Source: Acidobacteriota bacterium | GTDB taxonomy: Bacteria > Acidobacteriota > Thermoanaerobaculia > UBA5066 | Direction: 5' to 3' | DNA: 11,132 bases | NCBI GenBank assembly: GCA_016789625.1 | Contig: JAEUQS010000739.1 | Span: forward strand, 1 to 11,132 | In this document: positions 1 to 10,089 of the stretch, one piece after another | How the letters are laid out: each line of letters begins with the position of its first letter | Position numbering within the stretch: the first letter of the stretch is position 1 | Notes under the pieces: generated by a model | What the model saw: the letters and a program-made list of their open reading frames with translations, nothing else | The model's database searches: none | What the model was told of the DNA's origin: nothing | Program-made: the position numbers and the translations under genes

Positions 1-1
1 G

Positions 2-2377
2 GCCTCCGCGGTCGCCGTGGAGACCCAGCTCTTCCCGGCGAACCTCTCGTGGATCAGCGACTACTACACGGCGGGCAGCGGCACCCTCGAGCTGGCCAGC
101 CGGCTGGGCCGCGACGAGAGCTCGTCACTGTACGGATACCGGGTCTCTCTGTTCGCCGTCTTCCTCGCGCGGAGCCACGGCGGTCTCGACTTCCACCGCC
201 GGGTCCTCGAACGGCACGTCTCCCAGCCGATCCTGCCCGCCGTCGCGGCAGCGCTCGGCGGCGAGGCCGAGCTGTCGAGGGCGTGGCTCGCGTTCGGGAG
301 ATCGCTGGTGGGACCCGACTGGGGAAGCTATCTGAGCGCCGAGGAGAGGCAGGCCCTTCAGAGACAGTACGACCTCCTGGGGCTGAGGCTCGACCCCACG
401 CGAGGCGCGCTCTCCCAGGAGCGCCCCGAGACCCCGCTCTCCGTGTTTCTCTACGACGTGCGGGTCCTGAAGAACCGCCTGTCCGAGAACGGCAAGGGCA
501 GCGGCCCGCTCCTCGTACGCCTCCTCGGTGGCGGCTCGCGGGCGCTCCACGTGATGGCCCCGGGCACGGGGGCGAACAGTGCGCCGGCGCCCGTGAACGC
601 GCCCGCCCTGAGCCTCATCGACAGACCGGTGAACGTCTCCCTGACGGGCCAGGATCCCGCCGTCGAGATCCGCAAGGTCTCCCTGAAACGAGCGAGCGAG
701 GTGACGACGGACCTCCTGCTGTGGCTCGTCGACGGCGAACGGCAGGAGAGCGGCACCCCGCTCGACGTTCGGGTCACCCTCCTGCTGCCCCCCGCGAACC
801 TGCGCTTCGACGAGGGGCGCGGAAAGCTCCTGTGGGACGCTCATCCGCTCGCGGCGAGACAGGCGAAACCCGCGGCGCCCTTCGACGGCTACGCCGTCTA
901 CCGGAGGCTCCGCGACGATTCCGCGCCGGAGCTCATCGGCACGGTCCAGGATCCCGAGTACGCGTTGAAGCTGCCCGACGACGGCTGCGCGCGCTACGCC
1001 GTCGCCGCCCGGCTGAAGGCCGCCGAGGTGCGCGGCACGGCCGAGAGCGACAGAACCGACTGGCTGGCCGTCGAGCTGAAGGAGCCGCGCGACTTCCGGC
1101 TCGACGCGCGCCTCGAGCCGCGGTCCGGCGGCAGCGCCCGGGAGGGCGGCCCGGCGAAGACCGTCGTCGTCACGGCCAGTGAGGCCGCGCTCGGCATCCG
1201 GGGTCTCGAGATCGAGGCGACGGTCGCAGGCGAGACGAAGGTGCTCTACAGGAAGGAGCGGACGGCCGAGCAGCAGACGGCGGGCACGTGGCAACCCGAG
1301 GAGCCCGTCCACTTCACGCCGCCGGCTCCGGGAACGGGCTACAAGGTGGTGGCGCGCGCGTGGCTCTTGCCGCAGGGCCACCGCTGCTTCGACAGAGCCC
1401 GGCACCTCCTCGAGAAGGTGATCGCCGAGGAGAAGGGTGAGGCCCCGAAGGACGACGGAGAGTTTCGCACCATCGTGCAGGACTCGCGCTTCTTCAAGGG
1501 ACCCCGCACGGCGATCGAGGTCGGCATCGGGACGGCCGCCTGCATCGGCACCGCGCCCACCAACCTCGGCAAGAGAACGGTCCTCACGTTCACGGAGCTG
1601 CCGAAGCTCGACGAGCTGAAGCTCGACGGCGAGATCCTCCTCGAGCTGAAGACGAAGTCCGAGCCCGGAGGTCCGAGCTTCTACGCGTTCTACGGCAGCG
1701 GCGGGCTCGTGACGTCGCAGTCGAACGTCACGGTCGCGACCGGGGTGAAGGACGGCTACCTGCCCGAGCAGCTCGACGGAAAGTGGGTCCTCGCGGCGGA
1801 GCGAAAGGCCTCGGACTCCCTGGACTGGCTCGTGGGCGGCGTCCTGAACTTCGACAAGGCCAAGGGCCGAGGCGGCTCGAACCTCACGCTCCTCTGCCAG
1901 AGCGGCAAGCCGGGCCCGGAGTCGTCGACGTCGCTCCAGATCCGCTGGACGTACCCCGTCGACTCCCTGTTCCAGCCGAAGGGCGCGGCCCCGCCCGCGA
2001 CGAAGCTGTCGGACTTCGCCTTCGACGGCCGGTACCGCGTGCAGTACGAGCTGGGCGACTCCAAGGGCGTCTTCCTCGAAACCGTCGAGCGCGACCCGGG
2101 CTTCCGGCTCCGCACGTTCCAGCCCGCGTCGTCGATCACGGGCAACCGGGCCGACCGAAGGCAGAACCTCCCGCGTCTCGAGGGCGTCGTGGGCCCGGAC
2201 GGCGCTTTCCGCTACACGCACCGCATGTGGAGCAACGAGTCGCGGGGGAAGCCGGCCAGGGAATTCAGGAAAGAGTCCGGGGAGGGCCACGTGGAGGTCG
2301 TCGACGGGCGGACGTTCCGCGTCGAGATGACGCTCGAAGGCAAGCCGATGACGGTGACGTACACGCGCCTTCCCTGA
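2..2377 (+). CDS. Large secreted protein, 5'-partial; possible metallopeptidase C-terminal part with FnIII-like domain
   Basis: The frame is open to the left edge (codons from base 2 read ASAVAVETQLFP), so the true start lies outside the window; the GTG at 17 is only the first in-window start codon and the numbering used here counts from it. About 786 residues are visible. Residues 1-60 have a stretch (WISDYY, then YGYRVSLFAVFLARSHGG) that resembles the region just after the zinc site of gluzincin-like secreted peptidases, where a helix carrying the third Glu ligand is followed by a YGxxxFxxYLxxxxG segment. The HExxH itself would be upstream and is not seen, so the peptidase assignment is inference. 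Residues about 255-345 look like a fibronectin type III domain (PPANLRFDEGRGKLLWDAHP, then DGYAVYRRL and CARYAVAARL). The remaining roughly 430 residues are beta-rich, with few cysteines and no recognised family. The gene ends with TGA 23 bp before the kinase start. Codon use has the strong G/C third-position bias of its neighbours. Confidence 0.75.
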   Translation, partial: ASAVAVETQLFPANLSWISDYYTAGSGTLELASRLGRDESSSLYGYRVSLFAVFLARSHGGLDFHRRVLERHVSQPILPAVAAALGGEAELSRAWLAFGRSLVGPDWGSYLSAEERQALQRQYDLLGLRLDPTRGALSQERPETPLSVFLYDVRVLKNRLSENGKGSGPLLVRLLGGGSRALHVMAPGTGANSAPAPVNAPALSLIDRPVNVSLTGQDPAVEIRKVSLKRASEVTTDLLLWLVDGERQESGTPLDVRVTLLLPPANLRFDEGRGKLLWDAHPLAARQAKPAAPFDGYAVYRRLRDDSAPELIGTVQDPEYALKLPDDGCARYAVAARLKAAEVRGTAESDRTDWLAVELKEPRDFRLDARLEPRSGGSAREGGPAKTVVVTASEAALGIRGLEIEATVAGETKVLYRKERTAEQQTAGTWQPEEPVHFTPPAPGTGYKVVARAWLLPQGHRCFDRARHLLEKVIAEEKGEAPKDDGEFRTIVQDSRFFKGPRTAIEVGIGTAACIGTAPTNLGKRTVLTFTELPKLDELKLDGEILLELKTKSEPGGPSFYAFYGSGGLVTSQSNVTVATGVKDGYLPEQLDGKWVLAAERKASDSLDWLVGGVLNFDKAKGRGGSNLTLLCQSGKPGPESSTSLQIRWTYPVDSLFQPKGAAPPATKLSDFAFDGRYRVQYELGDSKGVFLETVERDPGFRLRTFQPASSITGNRADRRQNLPRLEGVVGPDGAFRYTHRMWSNESRGKPAREFRKESGEGHVEVVDGRTFRVEMTLEGKPMTVTYTRLP

Positions 2378-2386
2378 GACCTCTGC

Positions 2387-2392
2387 TACGCT
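2387..2392 (+). promoter_or_regulatory. Candidate -10 element for the hybrid kinase
   Basis: TACGCT lies in the 23-bp gap between two same-strand genes, 8 bp before the GTG at 2401. A transcript started at the usual distance from it would begin at or within a base or two of the GTG, so the mRNA would be leaderless or nearly so. This fits the absence of a Shine-Dalgarno sequence in the gap. No convincing -35 box is seen. The eight bases before the GTG (GAATCCGC) recur at the promoter-like site near 7930. Confidence 0.4.
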
Positions 2393-2400
2393 GAATCCGC

Positions 2401-6334
<3,934 letters not shown>

Positions 6335-6342
<8 letters not shown>

Positions 6343-6991
6343 GAGCGAGCGGCAGGCGGCCCGACTGAGGCTGATCCGGCTCCTCCAGGGCGCGTACTCC
6401 GGAGAGCTGGCCGCGTCTCACGCCTACATCGGGCACGCCCGCTCCGTGCGCGACGAGGCCGAGCGCAGCCGCATCCGGGCGATCGAGAACGAGGAGCTCG
6501 TCCATCGCGCGTGCGTGGGGAAGATGCTCGCGTCGCTCGACGCCGCTCCGAGCGCGGCTCGCGAGCGAATCATGCTCCGCGTGGGCCAGACGATCGGGCT
6601 CCTCTGCCGTGTCGGCGGCTGGTTCATTCCGATGTACGGGGCCGGACGGCTGGAGGCCCACAACGTGAAGGAGTACGAGGACGCGGCCGACGACGCGGTG
6701 AGGTGCGGACGGGACGACCTCGTCGAGGAGCTGCTCGTGATGGCCGAGGTCGAATGGGAGCACGAGCACTATTTCCGCGAGAAGGTCCTCTCCCACGCCC
6801 TCGGCCGGATCGTTCCCGTCTGGAAGGCGATCCCGCCGAAGGAGGCGATCCGCAGGTCGCATGCCGCGCGCCACGGCGCTCCCATGTCGCTCGCCCGGAG
6901 AGAGGGCGGTCTCGTCGCCGAGCTCGGAGGCCAGCCGCCTCACTTGACGGACGACATCGTGAGGGACACCGTCGAACGGTCACGGCGGTGA
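6335..6991 (+). CDS. COQ7-like ferritin-fold diiron protein
   Basis: This 218-residue, probably soluble helical protein carries a full set of diiron carboxylate ligands: E24 (GELAASHAY), E54 and H57 (EELVH), E107 (GRLEAHN), E140 and H143 (VEWEHEHYF). The two ExxH motifs and the 30-residue spacing between the first two Glu follow the pattern of COQ7/demethoxyubiquinone hydroxylase, a membrane-associated diiron monooxygenase. A moderately hydrophobic stretch at about 87-104 lies where COQ7 proteins contact the membrane. The substrate is not known; ferritin-like oxidase or iron-handling roles are alternatives. GTG at 6335 overlaps the kinase stop by 8 bp (GTGAGTGA). An in-frame ATG at 6302 would add 11 residues with a 41-bp overlap, but it lies upstream of the candidate -10 and its extension (MRRQPDGYPRS) looks unlike a ferritin-fold N terminus. 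The overlap suggests translational coupling to the kinase. The stop is 24 bp from the convergent DoxX-like gene. Confidence 0.85.
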
Positions 6992-7015
6992 TCGCCGGCC
7001 TGGGGATCGAGAGAT

Positions 7016-7384
7016 TCAGCGAGGGGCCGACGTGTACCAGTAGGCCCAGGCGATGAACAGGGCCTGGAACGGCAGTCGCGCCCAGAGAAACGCCGGGGAG
7101 AACTTCTGGAAGTCCTGGGGATGGAGCGCCATGTGCACGTTCGCGGGAAACACGGCGATGAGGAGCGCGATGAGCCCCCAGGCCGCGAGCTGCGAGGTCC
7201 TGGGGTAGAGGAGCAGCGCGCCCAGCAGGATCTCGGCGGCGCCGCTCGCGTACACCATGGCGGAATGCCAGGGAATGTAAGGCGGCATGATCCGCACGTA
7301 GAACCGCGGGGACACGAAGTGGTTCACGCCGGCGGCCATGAACAGCACGCCGAGCACCACCTTGAGGATTCCGTGGATCGTCAT
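7016..7384 (-). CDS. DoxX-like small integral membrane protein
   Basis: This 122-residue protein has four predicted membrane helices at about 5-21, 43-60, 66-84 and 99-117. Family-type motifs are GVNHFVSPRFYVRIMPPYIP after helix 1, YASGAAEILLG at the start of helix 2, and AVFPANVHMALHP at the end of helix 3. These match the DoxX-like family of short membrane proteins, whose named member DoxD/DoxX belongs to an archaeal thiosulfate:quinone oxidoreductase; most bacterial members have no proven function and may bind quinone or assist redox processes. The ATG at 7384 is preceded by a purine-rich GGGGAGAG ribosome-binding site (strand -). The gene converges with the COQ7-like gene, and both could act on quinones, but that link is inference. 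It is divergent from the small secreted protein at 7530. Confidence 0.9.
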   Translation of the reverse strand: MTIHGILKVVLGVLFMAAGVNHFVSPRFYVRIMPPYIPWHSAMVYASGAAEILLGALLLYPRTSQLAAWGLIALLIAVFPANVHMALHPQDFQKFSPAFLWARLPFQALFIAWAYWYTSAPR

Positions 7385-7417
7385 CGTCTCTCCCCTGGCC
7401 TCCCGCCCCCGATTCCG

Positions 7418-7474
7418 ATGGCGCCCATGGGATCGCGATGCCGTACGTCAACCGTACGTGAACCGGGGCGCCAT
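7418..7474. promoter_or_regulatory. Inverted repeat framing the divergent intergenic region
   Basis: ATGGCGCCC at 7418-7426 is perfectly repeated in inverse orientation as GGGCGCCAT at 7466-7474, with 39 bp between. The pair encloses the CGTACG tandem repeat and sits between the DoxX-like start (7384) and the secreted-protein start (7530). It could be a pair of half sites for a dimeric or looping regulator. Both arms contain the self-complementary core GGCGCC, so in GC-rich DNA chance is a real alternative. Confidence 0.3.
7441..7462. repeat. Tandem 11-bp repeat with CGTACG palindromes (operator-like)
   Basis: CCGTACGTCAA at 7441-7451 is followed directly by CCGTACGTGAA at 7452-7462: two 11-bp units with one mismatch. 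Each contains the palindrome CGTACG, centred 11 bp apart, about one helical turn. The position 28 bp upstream of a -10-like GATAAT and in a divergent gap suggests a binding site for a regulator, perhaps bound as adjacent dimers on one DNA face. The regulator is unknown. Confidence 0.45.
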
Positions 7475-7489
7475 TGGATCTGCGGGCTT

Positions 7490-7495
7490 GATAAT
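7490..7495 (+). promoter_or_regulatory. Candidate -10 element for the secreted protein at 7530
   Basis: GATAAT (in TTGATAATCT) stands out in GC-rich DNA and closely matches the sigma70 -10 consensus TATAAT. It lies 34 bp before the GTG at 7530. No good -35 box lies 16-18 bp upstream; that area is GC-rich and adjoins the operator-like repeats, which could mean activator dependence. Confidence 0.5.
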
Positions 7496-7518
7496 CTCGG
7501 CTCGGCGGACCATCCGCC

Positions 7519-7523
7519 GGAGG
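7519..7523 (+). promoter_or_regulatory. Ribosome binding site deciding the GTG start at 7530
   Basis: GGAGG with 6 bp to the GTG at 7530. The open frame extends upstream to 7338, but this site, the -10 at 7490 and the signal peptide that begins at 7530 together place the start here. Confidence 0.7.
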
Positions 7524-7529
7524 TGCTGT

Positions 7530-7919
7530 GTGAAGGTCCCGAGCCGGCTCGTCGCGTCGATCGTCCCCGCGCTCCTCACGGTCACCGCGCCCGCTCCGGT
7601 CCGGGGGGACCTGGCTCCCGTCCCGCGGACCGCGGGGACCCGGGCCTACGCGGTCTCGACTGAGATCGTGGGCCGCGCGGACGGCCGCATCTCGGCCCGC
7701 ATCGAGCTGCGCGATCTGGATTCGCGGCGGCTCGTCACGACCGCGAATACGCTCCTCACCCCCGGAGTAATGAAGACCCTGCCCGTGGCGGGCATTCCGG
7801 GCCTCGAGACGCGGATCTCGGTGAGCGCCTCGGGCCCGCGCGACCTGAAGTACTTCGTCGAGGTTCTCCGGCTGGGCGTCCTGGAATCGCGGCACGAGGG
7901 GGTCGTCGGCCTGGAGTGA
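7530..7919 (+). CDS. Small secreted protein of unknown family
   Basis: This 129-residue protein begins with a plausible Sec signal peptide (MKVPSRL, then a hydrophobic run to about residue 22, possible cleavage after VRG26). The mature part of about 100 residues is alternately hydrophobic and polar, as expected for a beta-sandwich (VSTEIVGRADG, ISARIELRDLDSRRLV, ETRISVSASG, KYFVEVLRLGVLE). It has no cysteines and no catalytic motif I recognise. The GTG start is supported by GGAGG at 7519-7523. The gene ends 36 bp before the DUF1579 gene on the same strand, so the two may be co-expressed, although a -10-like hexamer lies between them. I do not recognise the family; a small periplasmic or outer-surface accessory protein is the most that can be said. 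Confidence 0.75.
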   Translation: MKVPSRLVASIVPALLTVTAPAPVRGDLAPVPRTAGTRAYAVSTEIVGRADGRISARIELRDLDSRRLVTTANTLLTPGVMKTLPVAGIPGLETRISVSASGPRDLKYFVEVLRLGVLESRHEGVVGLE

Positions 7920-7927
7920 GGCGGGCG

Positions 7928-7933
7928 TAGAAT
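7928..7933 (+). promoter_or_regulatory. Candidate -10 element for the DUF1579 gene
   Basis: TAGAAT lies in the 36-bp gap between two same-strand genes, 22 bp before the ATG at 7956, giving a predicted leader of about 15 bases that just holds the Shine-Dalgarno sequence. The bases GAATCCGC overlapping its end also occur directly before the kinase start at 2393-2400. No clear -35 box is seen. Confidence 0.45.
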
Positions 7934-7945
7934 CCGCCCCAAACT

Positions 7946-7951
7946 AGGAGG
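7946..7951 (+). promoter_or_regulatory. Strong Shine-Dalgarno site of the DUF1579 gene
   Basis: AGGAGG, followed by TCCC and the ATG at 7956, is the only full-consensus ribosome-binding site in the window. Strong translation of the small exported protein downstream is likely. Confidence 0.8.
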
Positions 7952-7955
7952 TCCC

Positions 7956-8594
7956 ATGAAGAAGATCCGTGTCGCAACCGCGCTCGCGCTGGCTCTCCCG
8001 GCGCTCCTCGCCACGTCGCTCTACGCAGAGTCCCACAGCGAGAAGAAGGGCGCCCCGCCCGCCATGTCACCGGCCCAGATGGAGGCCATGAAGGCCTACA
8101 TGGCCGCCGCGACCCCGGGCGAGGCCCACAAGAAGATGGCCAAGATGGCGGGTAAGTGGAAGGTCAAGGTCTGGAGCCAGATGGACCCCTCGGCGCCGGC
8201 CGAGACGTCCGAGGCTACCGCCGAGTTCTCCATGATGCTCGGCGGCCGTCACATGGTCCAGAAGTTCAACGGCACGATGATGGGTCAGCCGTTCGAGGGC
8301 CGCGGCACGTCGTCCTACGACAACGTCACGGGCGAGTACATCGACACCTGGACCGACACGATGTCGACGGGCATCTCCGTGATGAAGGGGAAGGCCGAAG
8401 GCAACGTCGTCACGCAGACCGGCTCCATGGTCGACGCGGTGACGAAGAAGACCATCGAGATGAAATCCGTCGGCACGTTCAAGAGCGACGACGCGATGGC
8501 GTTCGAGATGTGGATGTCGGGTCCCGACGGCAAGATGTTCAAGTGCATGACGCTCGACTACACGCGCGTGGGTGCGGCCAAGAAAAAGGGCTGA
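7956..8594 (+). CDS. Secreted DUF1579-family protein
   Basis: This 212-residue exported protein has a clear signal peptide (MKKIRVATALALALP, cleavage about after SLYA24). A Met- and Lys-rich linker (MSPAQMEAMKAYMAAATPGEAHKKM, here broken as two parts around residue 45) leads to a domain at about 62-205 with DUF1579 features: MAGKWKVKVW, LGGRHMVQKFNG, the pair GQPFEGRGTSSYDN, and YIDTWTDTMSTGI. DUF1579 proteins form a lipocalin-like beta barrel in the periplasm or outside; their ligands are unknown. Start choice is secured by AGGAGG at 7946. The gene is followed within 10 bp by a strong hairpin. Methionine is unusually common through the protein, which could be incidental or relate to metal binding or oxidant scavenging; there are no histidine clusters to support a metal site. 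Confidence 0.92.
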   Translation: MKKIRVATALALALPALLATSLYAESHSEKKGAPPAMSPAQMEAMKAYMAAATPGEAHKKMAKMAGKWKVKVWSQMDPSAPAETSEATAEFSMMLGGRHMVQKFNGTMMGQPFEGRGTSSYDNVTGEYIDTWTDTMSTGISVMKGKAEGNVVTQTGSMVDAVTKKTIEMKSVGTFKSDDAMAFEMWMSGPDGKMFKCMTLDYTRVGAAKKKG

Positions 8595-8603
8595 GCCCTG
8601 CCT

Positions 8604-8629
8604 GAGCGGCGTGCCCCGGCACGCCGCTC
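8604..8629 (+). terminator. Perfect 12-bp hairpin after the DUF1579 gene
   Basis: GAGCGGCGTGCC at 8604-8615 and GGCACGCCGCTC at 8618-8629 are perfectly complementary, separated by CC. The real loop must open the innermost pairs. It starts 10 bp after the stop codon. No T-run follows, so termination would be U-tract-independent or Rho-assisted, or the hairpin protects the mRNA 3' end. Confidence 0.6.
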
Positions 8630-8748
8630 CGAGCGTCCCGCGCGGGCCGGGGAGAGCCTCGGCCGTGTCTTGGGGATCGAACACAGTCATCGCCGACCGT
8701 GGCCGATTCGTCCAAGCGGAGCGGGCTCCATCGTCCCAGGTTGCGGGG

Positions 8749-9264
8749 ATGCGATCCATCCTGCTCGGGTCCCTGCGTGGTTTCACGGCTCTCGCGCTGC
8801 TCCTTGCGAGTCTGTTCGCGGTTCTGCCTTCCCGGCCCGCGAGCGGCGAGCCGCCCAGCGACGAGGTGGTCCTCCGCCAGCTGAAGGAAGACCTGTGGCC
8901 CCGCGCCTACCGCGAGGGCGACCCGGCCCTGCTCGACCGGATCCTCGCGAAGGAGTTCCAGATGATCGACCCCGACGGGGGCTGGTCGAACAAACAGAAG
9001 GAGCTGGAGTACGTCGCGAAGAACAAGGCGCAGAACAAGTCCTTCCGCTTCGAGATCCGCCGGCTCGAGGTGTTCGAGAACGGAACCGCGGTGATCGCCG
9101 GCCGAGGGATCGTCGTTGGGCCGAAGTCGGACCCGGACGGCGGCTACCAGTACGAGTCCTCGAACATCCTCATCAAACGGGACGGCCGGTGGCAGGCGAT
9201 CGCCTCGCACGTCTCTGGAGTGCGTCCCCTGACGGAGGCGGAGAAGCCCAAGCCGAAGCGGTGA
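8749..9264 (+). CDS. Secreted SnoaL/DUF4440-type NTF2-like protein
   Basis: This 171-residue protein has a Sec signal peptide (MRSILLGSLR, hydrophobic run to about 27, cleavage near ASG33). The mature part has the cone-shaped NTF2-like pattern: an N-terminal helix with WPRAYREGDPALLDRILAKE (the usual 'amount of work per day' helix of DUF4440), FQMIDPDGGWSNKQ, and strands FRFEIRRLEVFENGTAVIAG, YQYESSNILIKRDGRWQAIA and SHVSGV. Such domains serve as enzymes or binding modules; nothing here fixes a substrate. The open frame runs upstream to 8572, but ATG 8749 is chosen because the signal peptide starts there and the extension would run through the hairpin at 8604-8629. The ribosome-binding site is weak (GCGGGG abutting the ATG). 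Its last 92 bp are antisense to the 3' end of the AraC-type gene. Confidence 0.85.
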   Translation: MRSILLGSLRGFTALALLLASLFAVLPSRPASGEPPSDEVVLRQLKEDLWPRAYREGDPALLDRILAKEFQMIDPDGGWSNKQKELEYVAKNKAQNKSFRFEIRRLEVFENGTAVIAGRGIVVGPKSDPDGGYQYESSNILIKRDGRWQAIASHVSGVRPLTEAEKPKPKR

Positions 9265-10045
9265 GCTCGATGGCGGAGATCCGCCGCGCGAGCTCGGCCG
9301 GGCCGAGACCCACGAGGCGGCGGAACTCCCGGATGAGGTGGCTCTGGTCCGAATAGCCGTGCCGGAAGGCATGCGCCGCCCAGCCGGGACCGCCTCGGGC
9401 ACCCCATTCACTCCTGCGGTCGAACGCATCCAGCGCGCAGCGCCGAAACCGCCAGACGCGCAGCAGCTCCTTGGGTGAGAGACCGACCGCTGCCGTGAAG
9501 CGGCGCCGGAACTGCCGCGCGGAGAGGCCCGCGGCCGTCGCGAGACAACCCACGCCCGGCGGTCTCGCGGAGGCGAGAATCAGCCCGATCGCATTCGCCA
9601 GCGCCGCATCCGGCTCCTTCGCGGATGCGGCCAGAGAAAGGAGACGGCGGTCTGTGATCGAGACCCGGACCTCGCCGTCGACCCCGGCCAGCTCACCGGC
9701 GAGCTCACCCGCCCATTCCAGGCCTTCGACGGTTTCAACGGGCTGCAGCGCATTCCGGAGCGGCAGCGCGGAGGAGAGGCCCAGGAACGCGCGGGCGGCG
9801 CCGGGCCGGAAACGGACGCCGAACCACGGGGACCCGGCCACGGCGGGAGAGCGGAGGGGCTCGACCCGTGGTCCCAGGAGAACGCCGCGGCCGCCGCGGA
9901 ATGCGAGGTGCGCGCAGCCCTCGGGCGGGACCGTGAGCCAGGGGCGCGAGCCACGGAAAACGGCGAGAGACCAGTAGCTCGCGATCCACCCGGTGAGAGC
10001 GGGATCGGGACGGTGCTCCTCGTAGACGACTCCTGCCGCGCGCAT
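9173..10045 (-). CDS. AraC-family transcriptional regulator (DUF6597-type N-terminal domain)
   Basis: This 290-residue one-component regulator has an N-terminal sensing domain of the DUF6597 kind (PDPALTGWIASYWSL, then VPPEGCAHLAF at about 39-49 and WFGVRFRPGAARAFLG at about 74-89) and a C-terminal AraC DNA-binding domain with two helix-turn-helix units at about 167-197 (LATAAGLSARQFRRRFTAAV) and 222-254 (WAAHAFRHGYSDQSHLIREF, then GLGPAELARR). The spacing between the two units matches AraC/HTH_18 proteins. ATG 10045 is chosen over a start at 10198: the extra 51 residues are basic and low in family features, and they would overlap the upstream gene. The inducer and targets are unknown; self-control or control of nearby exported-protein genes is possible but not shown. 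Residues 261-290 are a nonconserved tail encoded in the part that overlaps the NTF2-like gene. Confidence 0.93.
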   Translation of the reverse strand: MRAAGVVYEEHRPDPALTGWIASYWSLAVFRGSRPWLTVPPEGCAHLAFRGGRGVLLGPRVEPLRSPAVAGSPWFGVRFRPGAARAFLGLSSALPLRNALQPVETVEGLEWAGELAGELAGVDGEVRVSITDRRLLSLAASAKEPDAALANAIGLILASARPPGVGCLATAAGLSARQFRRRFTAAVGLSPKELLRVWRFRRCALDAFDRRSEWGARGGPGWAAHAFRHGYSDQSHLIREFRRLVGLGPAELARRISAIELTASAWASPPPSGDALQRRARRSPATGRPV

Positions 10046-10055
10046 CGACTGCCCT

Positions 10056-10061
10056 CGGATA
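10056..10061 (-). promoter_or_regulatory. Candidate -10 element for the AraC-type gene
   Basis: On the minus strand TATCCG (in GCGTATCCGAG) lies 10 bp before the ATG at 10045, within the 44-bp gap to the upstream same-strand gene. A transcript would have a leader of only a few bases, again near-leaderless. The motif resembles the other -10 candidates in the window. No clear -35 box is seen. Confidence 0.35.
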
Positions 10062-10089
10062 CGCTGCCTGCCTGATTGTGTTTCAGCGC

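Noticed and set aside
6983..6997. Short inverted repeat CGGCG/CGCCG over the stop of the diiron gene
   Set aside because: Only a 5-bp stem in GC-rich sequence with no U-tract; too weak to call a terminator for the convergent genes.
6624..7895. 423-codon minus-strand frame spanning several genes
   Set aside because: It runs across the diiron, DoxX-like and secreted-protein genes, all of which have family motifs or signal peptides in other frames; its translation is Arg-rich without motifs.
8572..8748. Upstream extension of the NTF2-like gene
   Set aside because: It would read through the hairpin at 8604-8629 and hide the signal peptide that starts at 8749.
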